Origin: Chrysomallon squamiferum
Taxonomy: Eukaryota > Mollusca > Gastropoda > Neomphalida > Peltospiridae
Length of the DNA: 64,000 nt
Reading direction: 5' to 3'
Assembly (NCBI GenBank): GCA_012295275.1
Contig: CM022669.1
Location: 1,065,573 to 1,129,572 of the forward strand
Numbering within the stretch: the first letter of the stretch is position 1; every line of letters begins with the position of its first letter. The position numbers were made by a program, and so were the translations under genes. A model generated the notes under the pieces. It did no database searches. It saw only the letters and a program-made list of their open reading frames with translations, and was not told where the DNA came from. Below are positions 24,654 to 35,132 of this stretch, in pieces.

Positions 24654-26150
24654 TTCTAAAAGGTCAGATTGTATATTTTAAAGTAATTAGTGAGGAGTAT
24701 GTGCTAGCAAGATAGATTAAGATGACTGCCTCCTAATGGAAGCTTTTATTAACACTGGATATTGTATGGTCATGTGACGTGACCATATATGGCAACTAGT
24801 GCCTGAAATTTAAGGGGGTCTTTCATGGAGAGCAGACATAGCCTTGGACATTGCAGGACCTTAAAAACTGCTAGAGAAGGTAAGATTTTTATTGGTTTCA
24901 CATATGTGTAATTGATTTAGGTTTATTGCTTTCATTTTAATATGTCCATTAAAGACGAATAATTAAGATATTACATACTAAAGATGAGACTAAAGATGTG
25001 CTAATTCAAAATGCTATTAATATAAATATATATAATCTAGTTGTTGAAATATTTATTGTATATGATTAATGTGTTAGTATGTATATATACACATATACAA
25101 ATATCAGTTTTTCCAAAATTGATGGTGTTGTTTTCGCTTATGGGGCATCAATTTTTTTTATTTTTTTTTTGTTGTTAATTTGTAGTTTTTAATCCAAAAA
25201 AAAAGAAGAATACATATATAATTATTTTTTTTTTATTTGATATTCATTCTAGGTAAGGTTATTTTTTTGGACCAGAATTATTTATGTAACCTGTCTAATG
25301 TAGTGCTTTTTATCATTCTGATGTGAGTGCAGTCTTAAATAGCCCACTTATTAATTATTATTATTCTTATTATCAATTAATACTGATATTTCCAGCAGAA
25401 AGAAAATAATCATAAACAAATATATTCAACAAACATATAATCAAATACTTAATATTAATATACATTTAAATAAAATCCTATCTGATGAGAAGTCAATTAC
25501 GTACCTTTTAATCTTAATCTCAACTGTTAAAGTTCATTCCATCCTAACTGTTTCACCCCATCCTATATGCTAAATGTAATCTTAAACAAGCAATTAACTT
25601 CAGCAGGGGTTCTGTTCTCTTTTGTAGGCCAGCATTAACTTCTAGCTAACACCAGATTAATGGGTGAGTTATCATGCTTATCTGTTTCTGACACTTGGAC
25701 ACCTGGCATACCAATACTAATACCCTACTACTCTGTCTATGATAATTTCTATCACATGTGTTAATTAACAATTACGTAAATAAAATATAATTATTCTCTC
25801 ATCTTTAATACGTAATATCTTAATTATTCCTCTTTAATAGACATATTAAAATGAAAGCAATAAACCTAAATTAATTACTGATCTATAGCACATATGTGAA
25901 ACCAATAAAAAGAAACTTACCTTCTCTAGCAGTTTTTAAGGTCCTGCAGTGTCCAAGGCTATGTTTGCTCTCCATGAAAGTCCCCCTTAAATTTCAGGCA
26001 CTAGTTGCCATATATGGTCACGTCACATGACCATACAATATCCAGTGATAACAAAAGCTCTCAATGGGAGCCAGTCATCTTAATCTATCTTGCTAGCATT
26101 TATTCCCCACTAATTACTTGAAAATATTATACAATCTGACCTTTTAGAAT
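24654..26150. mobile_element. Long-terminal-inverted-repeat (foldback-like) element, about 1.5 kb
   Basis: The left arm 24654-about 24955 (TTCTAAAAGGTCAGATTGTA; GCTAGCAAGATAGATTAAGA; TGACCATATATGGCAACTAG) reappears inverted at about 25855-26150 (CTAGTTGCCATATATGGTCA; TCTTAATCTATCTTGCTAGC; ACAATCTGACCTTTTAGAA). The arms are about 300 bp with small differences. No transposase frame lies between them, and the centre contains repeat copy B. Target-site duplications could not be fixed. It is a non-autonomous DNA transposon by structure; the family is unknown. Confidence 0.8.
25390..25870. repeat. Dispersed repeat family, copy B (inside the inverted-repeat element)
   Basis: Shares with copy C the blocks ATATTCAACAAACATATAAT, GCAGGGGTTCTGTT, CACCAGATTAATGGGTG, GACACTTGGACACCTGGCAT and AAATAAAATATAATTAT, all in the same order and orientation. 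Confidence 0.75.
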
Positions 26151-26504
26151 ATGAATCAGTGTCTATTATTTTTCTATTCTACATTATTGTGACTAACTAA
26201 GAACACTAAGCATAATGTAAAGACACCATTAATGTATCTGAGATTCCTTTCTCTTTGTTTAGACTTGAAGTATTCGTGCATTTCCTCCAAGACACTTGGG
26301 GCATTACGTTAAGAAACCGAGGACAGTAATGGTCTGCCAGTATTGTTCAGAGGGTGTCTTCCCATCTGGTAGAATCCCATTTCGTCGAAAGGCTAAATGT
26401 GGTTCAGTGGTCTTATTGACGTGCATGTCTTTACCTCAGTCATTATAATGAACTGTTCCAGATTATTTGGAAACCGATTTTTTTTTTTTTTTTTTTTATA
26501 AATA
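26151..26504. other. No gene seen
   Basis: Mixed-composition DNA between two transposon remnants, ending in a T-run (26479-26498). Nothing recognisable. Confidence 0.4.
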
Positions 26505-26553
26505 CAGTAATTCCTCGCTTAACGATATCCCGCTTTAACGATCTTTTTAAGTT

Positions 26554-26588
<35 letters not shown>

Positions 26589-26935
26589 TATAGAAATAGA
26601 AATTTAATAGTTGATTGCTCGAAATAAATGATTCAAATGGGTACAATGCATACATTTAAGTTCGTTTTTCGTTCGTTTCTCGATCGTTCACGAGCGTCCC
26701 TCAGCTGTGTTGATTAGTTGACATGCAGACGTCATACGTACATGTGATGTACAGATTCTCTTTTCTCTGCTGCTTCCATTTAGACTTAATGCTTTTGTAT
26801 TTTACCCTTCCAATATGTCAAAACGAATAAAAGTACACCGGCGAATGCTGATGATAAAAACAAACGGAAGATAATAACTTTAGAAACAAAATACGATATC
26901 TTAAATGAACACAATCTCTTGTTTAAATACGTAAC
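26505..26935 (+). mobile_element. Truncated Tigger/pogo-like DNA transposon fragment
   Basis: CAGTAATTCCTCGCTTAACG at 26505 resembles pogo/Tigger terminal sequences. After about 300 bp an ATG (26815) opens a short reading that, with one frameshift, gives DDKNKRKIITLETKYDIL, the typical start of the helix-turn-helix region of pogo-type transposases. The rest of the transposase and the other end are missing. Confidence 0.6.
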
Positions 26936-27119
26936 TCACTAGTTACTCACTATATAAAATCACTGTCCAAGGAATAAACAATCAAGACGGGGTTTCAAGT
27001 TAAAGGTATTTAATATTAGGTAATCCCTGATACAGAAATATTAACATATTCAACATTGTAACTCTGGCATCTCCAAGGAGGACAAACTGACCAGGTTCAT
27101 AAAACCTTAGTTAATTAAT

Positions 27120-28245
27120 CATAATAAAGATTCTTCAGTTGCAAAACAAAAACCAAACCAATAACAAAATCCCTGATGTTTAGATAAAAAGAAAATAATT
27201 GTAAACATATATATTCAACAAACATATAATCAAATACATAATATTAATATTACAATCAAACTGGAGGAGAAGATAATTACATGCACTTAAATATTAATAT
27301 CCTCAGTCAAAGTCCATTAGTCATGGCTTCCAGGAGTTATCCATGAGTATAACTGCTACAGTTCAGTATTCCACATCCATATTATTACATTGTATCATAA
27401 TCATATGTTCAAGTAGAAGTAATGTAGTATGAAACTTGTAAATATATTATTATTGTCCCCCTCAGTCTGGTACTAATGAAATAGTCTATCAATATAAAAT
27501 AGGTGATTATTAACTCTTAACTGATATCGGTTTCACCCAACCCCGTGTGTTAAAAGCAATCTTTAACAAAAGCAGACTTCAGTTTGGAATTTTAAGCCCA
27601 GTGTTTATGTAACAGCAGGGGTTCTGTTTTTTTTGCAGGAACACATTAACACTTAGCTCACACCAGATTAATGGGTGTGATTTCATGTTTAATTATTTCT
27701 GGCACTTGGACACCTGGCATACTAATACCAGTACGTGTCTGTAATCATTTCTACCCCGTATGTTAACTAGAAGTAATTACATTGTATACTGTAATTGTTA
27801 CTGATGTTTTGGTTATACTGAAAACATAAACATAATATCACCAAGGCATTTAAAGAATAACTGTTATGATAAAGATGTAATTACCAGCACATGTAAATTA
27901 ACAATTACACATAAATATAAAACATAAAACACTGTTAGTAGTGATGTCGGTGACTCTTAGCCCACACGACCTGAACAGAAATAATAAGCATCATCTGGGA
28001 AAATACTTGTTTATTTTTTTAAATATATTTCAATGTGAAAACTAATACAGATCCCTTTAAATTATTCTAAATATTAAACACTGCTGCTTTAAGTTATTCC
28101 AAGATATTTAATAAATTGTGCGCTAGCATAGTCAAAATAAATGAAAGTCCTCAAATAAAATATAATTATCTTTAACAATGTAATATTTATATTCTTTTTA
28201 GCAGACACATTACAATGGAGGCAGTAAACGTGAATTACTTACTTG
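27120..28245. repeat. Dispersed repeat family, copy C (longest)
   Basis: Same ordered blocks as copy B from about 27190 to 27800. After an unrelated interval, a further matching block (CAAATAAAATATAATTATCT and ACATTACAATGGAGGCAGTA, compared with ACATATTAAAATGAAAGCAA in B) lies at 28150-28245. The copy is therefore interrupted or longer than B. No coding frame is present. Confidence 0.65.
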
Positions 28246-28462
28246 ATTTGAATGTTTGATACCAGGGGACATTTATTTTGTTCCTTTTCTATTTTGCAGA
28301 TAAGCTGAGGAAGCTAAGGACACCACTAAGCATGAGATGGGACATCACGTCTTGAAAGAAAAGTGAACATGAAGGCAAAACGAGAATATGAGACTAGAGG
28401 AGAAAGGATGAAAGAGAGGATGGAATGAAGAGAGAGAAGAAAGAAGACAAATGTTTGATAGT

Positions 28463-29061
28463 ATCATAGTGGGAAAAACGCCTCGCTTGGACATGCCATA
28501 AGCAGAATAAAATAAAATAAATTTAACTATAGCAACCAAAGTTATAAAGCCAAAGTCGTCAAGTTACAATCCATCCAATCTAACAACAGACATATAATTA
28601 ATTAAAATACCTAAATACATAATGATATGAGCCGGCTCCAGTTAATGGGTATGCGCCAATTAAGGACAAAAGATGTCTTATCCCGAGTAAATTGATTACG
28701 GCAATAATCTTGTCAACAATTATACATTAATACATTAATATATTAATACGTAACGATATGAGCCGAGTGCTATAAAATAACGCACAGACCAGTGTCCAGT
28801 TTCTGCGACGGACACGCCCGCTGACCTGTCAGAAAGTGTGCCAGTCGTAGACGTGCTTCACAAGAGCTTGCTCTGATTAGCACGTTCATTTTTTTCACTT
28901 CACTTCACAGTGTCCAGTTACAACGCACTTGGCTGACCAGCAATAAACACTTCGGAATTCGGCTCATCTCTCTCTCATTTTTATATTTAGACTGGACCTC
29001 ATTGCTCCCAGACTGCATTCCCCAAAGTAGTTTTACAGCAAAATAATAATCACGATTATAA
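28463..29061 (+). repeat. 5' LTR (about 599 bp, with insertion)
   Basis: Begins near CATAGTGGGAAAAA and ends near CACGATTATAA just before the gag frame. It holds a TATA-like CTATAAAA (28770-28777) and an AATAAA (28936-28941). It is about 325 bp longer than the 3' LTR because it keeps two internal blocks missing there and carries a SINE-like insert. Confidence 0.85.
28790..28919 (+). repeat. SINE-like insertion inside the 5' LTR with 12-bp direct repeats
   Basis: The 12-mer CAGTGTCCAGTT occurs at 28790-28801 and again at 28908-28919, like a target-site duplication. The 106 bp between ends in a T-rich, CACTT-repeat tail and contains a core also found at 20538-20593. Both features fit a short retroposed element, though no clear tRNA promoter boxes are visible. 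Confidence 0.55.
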
Positions 29062-29844
29062 GTGGTGGAGATCAAACGATCCCGGCCAATGAACGGGGCC
29101 AGTCCAATAAACTACAGAGAGAGGCTTCGAGGTTTCCCACCGACAACACCAACGCCAACACCGGCGTTATATCCAGCAATATTCATACAGCCATCATCAA
29201 CAACAGCTACAACTATTATTCAGATCACGCCATCTGTTTCTATGTCAACAACTAGTGATTCAGCTGTCAATTCCCTACCAGTACCAACAGCACATTATGG
29301 CCCATGTAACACTGAACAAATTTTGTGGCAACCAGAATATGTCGACTTGGTGGAATGATTGCCTTAAACGGTTAATAAAGTGAACAAGCGTGTCTGTTGC
29401 TGCCATTCTATTTAGAAGTAACAGCTAAGATGTGGCATCAGGATTTAACCGAAGAAACAAAGAAAAGCCTGCCACTCCTGAAACAAGCCTTAAGAACCAG
29501 TTCAGAGTTCGGCTTTCCAGTTGGCACTTTTCTCCATCTCACAGAAAACAACTGAGGCCATGGAGGACTACATGACACGAGTCCAAACAGCTACACAACA
29601 CAAAAACCTACCAAAAGAGCTTGTAGTAGCAACAGCTGTAAACGGCCTTCATGAGACTCTTCGACAGTGGGTCTACAATAAAGAGCCCACAACGCTTGAA
29701 GAGGTTAGGCATTTTACACACGTAGCTAACCAATCCACTACAATGATGCGGCTATCGCAAAAAGGGCAACTTCGCAAAAAGGGCAACTTCAACAATTCGT
29801 TGCAAGTCATCGTACAGCATTTGCAAAAGACTGGGTTGAACTAG
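29062..29844 (+). pseudogene. Retrotransposon gag remnant
   Basis: A 98-codon frame (29062-29358) starts at the end of the 5' LTR with a Pro/Thr-rich N-terminus typical of gypsy Gag. After stops, a second frame (29521-29844) reads like the retrotransposon Gag core helices (TTEAMEDYMTRVQTATQ, ELVVATAVNGLHETLRQW). The CCHC zinc knuckle and protease are not seen, and frames are shifted near 29520. Confidence 0.75.
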
Positions 29845-29849
29845 GAAAA

Positions 29850-30790
29850 ATTGACTTGCATCATCATAAAATAGATACAGGTAATGCAAGACCCATTAGG
29901 CTTCGTTTCTACAGACAAAATGTACAAATTAGGAAAGAATGCTCAATCCAAGTTCAACAGATGCTTGATGCTGGTATCATTCAGCCAAGCACATCACAAT
30001 GGAATTTTCCAGTAGTCATGGTGAAGAAGCATGATGGCAGTTACCGGTTTGCTGTTGACTACAGGAAACTGAATGCGGTAACAAAACCAATCTTTTTTCC
30101 CTTGCCTAGATTTGAAGATGTCATTGATTCAGTTGGGGAATCGAAAGCTCAAATATTTAGTGTTCTAGATTGTGCTAGTGGCTTCTGGCAAATACCCCTA
30201 GACCCTTCCACAAAAGATCGTTCAGCCTTTATAATCCCTGAAGGCATTTTTGAATGGAATCGTTTACCCTTTGAACTGAACAGTGCTCCATTTCATCAGC
30301 CATCAAACAAATGAACTGGAAATACATTTTAATTTACCTTGACGACATTATTGTTTTTTCAAAGAACTTTACAGAATATCTTCAACATTTGTCATGTAAT
30401 TTTCCAAAGCTAAAAGAAGCTGGATTACTGTTGAAACCAAGCAAATGTTGAATTGCCGCGAAAAAGGTAACCTATATTGGGCATTTGTTCAGCAAAGAAG
30501 GCATTGAGGTAGATAAGACGAAAGTTGAGGCAGTGGTTAACATTCCACCTCCAAAAACGGTCCATGATGTTAGGCATCTCTTAGGTATCTGCATTAGAAC
30601 CTGCACACTGTACCTTACAACATAGAAGTTCAAGGTTTTACACAGACCACAAAGCTCTTACATGGCTAAAAGACATCAAACCAGATTCAGGACATTTAGC
30701 CAGATGGTCGCTCATGCTTCAGGAGTATGATTTCGATATTATACACCGAGCAGGAACTGCCAACAAAAATGCTGAAGCCTTATCCAGGAT
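29850..30790 (+). pseudogene. Retrotransposon pol remnant: reverse transcriptase and end of RNase H
   Basis: At 29856-30300 comes RT palm/fingers (MLDAGIIQPSTSQW, FAVDYRKLNAVT, FSVLDCASGFWQIPL); the catalytic LDCASGF keeps the first Asp. After a frameshift, YLDD follows at about 30336-30350, a stop lies at about 30447, and RHLLG comes near 30570. The next bases jump to the RNase H end (FYTDHKALTWL, then HRAGTANKNAEALSR), so the RT thumb and most of RNase H are deleted. Multiple breaks make it inactive. Confidence 0.88.
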
Positions 30791-30983
30791 CCCATATGCT
30801 TCACAAACTACGCTGCCAGTCACAGATGATATTCATTCTTTAGATTTAACAAACAGACAACTGATCCATCAACAAAACAGGACACCATGCCCAACCAAAA
30901 ATCAATACTTCACAACATTATGAATCAGAACAATAGTATCACGCGATACGATTTTTGGAAACACAGTTCATCAGCAAACGAAT

Positions 30984-31619
30984 TTGCCAGCAGATTGGAG
31001 TGCATCTTCTGATGAATCAATTCAATCATACCTACAAACTTTGTCATTCGATATCCAAGACCCCTCATTCATCACTGGTACATGCCAATCGTTTAAAACT
31101 CTTCACAGTAGACCACAGACAACTCCACATACGACGACTCATACATACCAATCTCAGGATTCACGTATGTCACAGTCAGACACTAGGACAACTAGTGACT
31201 CCCAACCAAAACAAAGTCCCAACAGAATAATGCCTGCTCCACAGCAGACTGCACAAACACTTCAGTCTCAAGATGCACGCTTATCCCAACGCACAACCAA
31301 TAAGCAAGTAACTACAGTTACTTACATGAATGGGAATCCCAAAATATCCCCACCTATATCATCACAATCGGCACCAACTGCCCAATCACCCTCCCAATCA
31401 CCGTCTCCACAATCGGGTACAAAAACATTTATGGTGGAACGTCTCATAAGAATGAAACGCATTCAGAGTGTTCAACATTATCTAACCAAAGGAGTTGGCT
31501 ATCTTACACCTACATGGGAACCACACACACACTTTGAGCCAGATCTTTTGAAAGACTTTCAAATCCGCAAGACACAGTCTGGTCGCAGAAGAAAAAGGGG
31601 CCGTAAATATTTTTCATAG
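30984..31619 (+). pseudogene. Ser/Thr/Gln-rich frame ending in a chromodomain (integrase C-terminal remnant)
   Basis: A 211-codon frame. The last third (about 31426-31575) has the chromodomain pattern VERLIRMKR, YLTKGVGY, TWEP and a final LLKDF, with the usual YLVKW-type strand altered at its Trp (YLTKG). The frame ends in a basic tail (GRRRKRGRKYF). The integrase zinc finger and DDE core are absent upstream. In chromoviruses this module targets integration to chromatin marks; here it is a relic. Confidence 0.7.
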
Positions 31620-31655
31620 TTATGTGAAAACCTAGTTTTCCCTGTTAGAGCCTTA

Positions 31656-32378
31656 ATGGGACTTAATGGGAGTACTAATGGGCGTTCTATCATAGTGTTG
31701 AAATTGTTGATGGCCACAACATATTTCAATTCTAGATCACCTACCGATGTATCCCATTGGTTTCATTTTGTCATAGGGTCTATATGGGGGATGCTGCTCG
31801 TTTGGCTAATGATAATATTCTCGACTCCAGTTCTTGCGGTGAAACCGGTTCAACGACAAAACTATAGAATTACCTTCCTTTCACTACCATGCGCCCTCTA
31901 CGCCTCAACTCGACTCATTTTAACAACAATTCTTACTGACTACCAGATCTCCATTATGCTTGGAATAATATCAATCTTAATGATCGCCCTCATCATCATA
32001 TTAACTGTAAGGCAACGCCAGGTACACAGACATTGCATAAGGGTGGAAATAACATCAGGTCCAGTATGTATCACTATTCCTTTAATATTCCTGTCACTGT
32101 GTCCTTCTTTTTGGTTAATCCAATCCCCTAACTACGAAGACAACCTACAAATCTCTGGATATTTCTTCTCCTCACTAACTGTTAACTTTCCTGGATTTCT
32201 TATAACCAACAAGCTTACACACAAATCACTTGCCCTTCCTACACGAATACGAATTTCATTCCTCACAGCTAGGAAGTTACATAGTCTCTTCCAGCAACCA
32301 TTTACTGCTTATTCATTACTGGTTCATCACGGGTTTTTTAAGGTTCTGGGACCAGATTCGAAACAGAATCCATTTTAA
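31656..32378 (+). CDS. Hydrophobic ORF downstream of the chromodomain, function unknown
   Basis: An uninterrupted 240-codon frame lies between pol and the 3' LTR. At least four hydrophobic segments are visible (around residues 35-62, 72-95, 98-117 and 132-152), with basic loops between. The position is where env-like or accessory frames sit in some gypsy-group elements, but no signal peptide/cleavage-site/fusion-peptide layout is seen, so an envelope assignment is not supported. It may be a chance frame or captured sequence. Confidence 0.35.
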   Translation: MGLNGSTNGRSIIVLKLLMATTYFNSRSPTDVSHWFHFVIGSIWGMLLVWLMIIFSTPVLAVKPVQRQNYRITFLSLPCALYASTRLILTTILTDYQISIMLGIISILMIALIIILTVRQRQVHRHCIRVEITSGPVCITIPLIFLSLCPSFWLIQSPNYEDNLQISGYFFSSLTVNFPGFLITNKLTHKSLALPTRIRISFLTARKLHSLFQQPFTAYSLLVHHGFFKVLGPDSKQNPF

Positions 32379-32563
32379 TTCATAGTACAAAAAAAAAAAA
32401 AAAAAAAAAGTGTTGGCACGTGGCATAGGGCAATACTCGTGAATTATTAGTACAGACTTTGTATTGAAACTGTATGTAAATATATGTATGTATGTATATT
32501 ATGTTATTATGTTAAAATTTGTTTTGCTTTTGAGGGCAAAAGCTAAATATTGCCTGGGGGTAC

Positions 32564-32836
32564 TGTGATAGTGGGGAAAAATTATAGCAACCAAAGTTAT
32601 AAAGCCAAAGTCGTCAAGTTACAATCCATCCAATCTAACAACAGACATATAATTAATTAAAATACCTAAATACATTAATACAAAACGATATGAGCCGAGT
32701 GCTATAAAATAACGGAACTCGGCTCATCTCTCTTTCATTGTTGTGTTTAGACTGGACCCCACTGCTCCCAGATTGCATTCCCCAAAGTAGTTACACAGCA
32801 AAATAACCAAGGACAAAATAATAATCACGGTTATAA
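32564..32836 (+). repeat. 3' LTR (about 273 bp, internally deleted)
   Basis: Starts TGTGATAGTGGGGAAAAA after the polypurine-like tract and ends near CACGGTTATAA. It matches both ends of the 5' LTR but lacks two internal blocks, including the region holding the AATAAA. The TATA-like CTATAAAA is kept. Confidence 0.85.
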
Positions 32837-33518
32837 TAGATTAGAAAGAACTGAGAAATGATCTGCTCAATTTAATGCAGAAGTTTAATTCAAAATAAAA
32901 CAAAGCATTACATGTAGTATGACAAATATATGCTAATATAACAAATACAAAAGTAAATTTATGTGGTTAAAATAGAGAAATCTCCAAATCATCTTTGCAT
33001 TTTTTTTTCCATTTTCTATCCCTGACATTTGTTTACATTTTATACAAATAATGTTGTCCAAATATTCCTTTTTTCTTCAGATTTAATTGTTCCTTTACTA
33101 ATCTTACAAATATATTTATTTGTGTAATAATACATGTTCAGAACATTTCAGAATCCAGTTAAAGTTAGCTGTTCGTTTTTGCTTTTGAATTATATATGTA
33201 CTGCTTGGCAGTTAACAATATTAAACTGATTATATTACCTTTTTCAGAATAATTTGTGTTGCCTAAAACTATTGTTTGTGCATTTATTTCAAGTCTCACT
33301 TTTGTTGTAAAAAATATCCTATTTGTGCTTTACCTGGAAGCTAAACTGAACCCGAGTACGTACGTCTGTCTGTACGTTGTCAGAACAGTGAGCGAATTAC
33401 ATCAAAGCTAAACCTCTAAAAATAACTAGAATTACAGTATTATTGCTTGACAATTATTATTATGTTTATTTATTTGTTGTTATTTATTTATTTATTTTTT
33501 TTTTATATTTTAATTTAA

Positions 33519-33581
<63 letters not shown>

Positions 33582-34039
33582 GGGGGTTCTTGGTTTTTTT
33601 TTTGCTTTTTTTTTTTTAATAAAGTAATAAATTCGATGAAAAAGATTTACACATCTGGCAGAAAGAATAAATTCAGCATAAAATGATTTTTGTTAAACAA
33701 TGGTAAAAAAAAAAAAAAAAAAAAAAAAATATGTAGCAAATGTTACTATAGAAAAATAAACAGGCATGCAATGACACTAAATCAAACTGATTACGTACAT
33801 AAATAGATCTGACTTATTAGGGCCTGTTGACCTTTTTAAAATCAGCACGTGGCCGTATCGTCTCAGTCACATTCTAATTTCTGCTTTATAAATTTAAAAC
33901 TGAATTAAACTGTGCACAGTGACACTATATTTGCAGCATCTTAAATTAGTTTAGTTATTTGTAATAAAGAAAACTTAATCTTTATAGGCCTACTTGTGTC
34001 TAGCGTAGCCCGAATTAGAGATCAATCTATTTATACACC
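32837..34039. other. Spacer with simple repeats
   Basis: No gene is seen. It contains an (ATT)n array at about 33521-33580, long T and A tracts (33594-33620, 33706-33729), and AT-rich unique sequence. Confidence 0.6.
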
Positions 34040-34119
34040 GATGTCGACAAAACCAGGTTAAGGTCGGTCGCGGTTTGTTTTCATGTTTTAGTTACGGTGT
34101 GCCGGAAACTGCTTGCAGA
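34040..34119 (+). other. Probable non-coding first exon of the fusion gene
   Basis: A CpG-bearing stretch (GTCGGTCGCGGTTTG; GTGCCGGAAACTGC) ends in a strong donor, GCAGA|GTAAGT, at 34119/34120. The ATG of the next coding exon (35133) sits directly behind an acceptor (ATATTTTTAG), so a spliced 5' UTR with an intron of about 1013 bp is the simplest reading. The exon start is not defined. Confidence 0.5.
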
Positions 34120-34913
34120 GTAAGTATCATCATTTCAATGTAACAGTTTAAAATGAAAGGGCAGAATTTCAAAAAATTAGATCTATATATATAAACTGTA
34201 AGAAATTAACTAACGGCAAGCGAGTACGTATTTAGAAACCTATCATCCTGGTAATTAAAGTATAGCTAGGTTTTAGAGATTAAAAAAAAAAAAAAAAAAG
34301 ACGAAGAAAAAGACAAAACGTATTCTGCGTACTTACAAATTATGTTTTATTCGTTTTCTCAGTCCAGATTTAATTAATAACGAAGAATAACAACAAATGA
34401 GTGCAGTTTACAAATATTGCAGACAAATATGTACATTACGCACTTGTTTGTTTTGCACTGTTATTGCGCGAAAGGAAAATAGAGCATCGATCTGTCCTAA
34501 ATACAGTTACGTTACGACCTAATATTTTGTAATGCAGCTGGAAATTTAGCTGCAAATATACAAAACAGTATGTGTGCATATGTATATTTTGAAACTGATG
34601 TCTGCTAATGAGACACAGTGGTCACGCCCCCCTCTAAACACACTAATACACCTTTAAAATAGCTAACTGGTCACGTGAAAGTCACTGATGAAGGAAGGCT
34701 GATGTGTTAAGGACTCATCATGCAACTGCTAAAAGGAAATACATGAAAGTTAATGCAGTGTCACGGTTTTTTTTTTTTTTTTTTTTTTTAATTATTTAAT
34801 TAATTATATTTTTTATCAGTTGAAATTGTTTATTCAGTGTTGAAGCATGATATGATTCAGTTTTCAGCAAATATTAATTATTTCAAAGAGCATGTATAAT
34901 TCTTCTTCTTCTT

Positions 34914-34944
<31 letters not shown>

Positions 34945-35132
34945 TTATTATTATTTTGTATTTCTAATTCTGTTGCATTTGCCTAAGACTGTCACTCTGA
35001 TGTGACTGTAGTGTCAGTGTATTTTACTACAGTAGCATACAAGAAGAAAACGACTATTAAATCAGTAAATACACACAAACAAGCACAGATACAGTTTCAT
35101 TTTTGTAAAAAAAAAAATATATATATTTTTAG

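Larger units (their letters stand above)
28463..32836 (+). mobile_element. Defective Ty3/gypsy LTR retrotransposon of chromovirus type
   Basis: About 4.4 kb bounded by related LTRs. Between them come, in order, gag remnants, reverse transcriptase with the YLDD motif, the end of RNase H, a chromodomain, and an extra hydrophobic frame. RT thumb, most of RNase H and the integrase core are deleted, and frames are broken by stops and shifts. A TGGTGGAGA stretch right after the 5' LTR is the likely primer-binding region; GCCTGGGGGTAC before the 3' LTR is the likely polypurine tract. The element cannot be autonomous. Confidence 0.9.
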
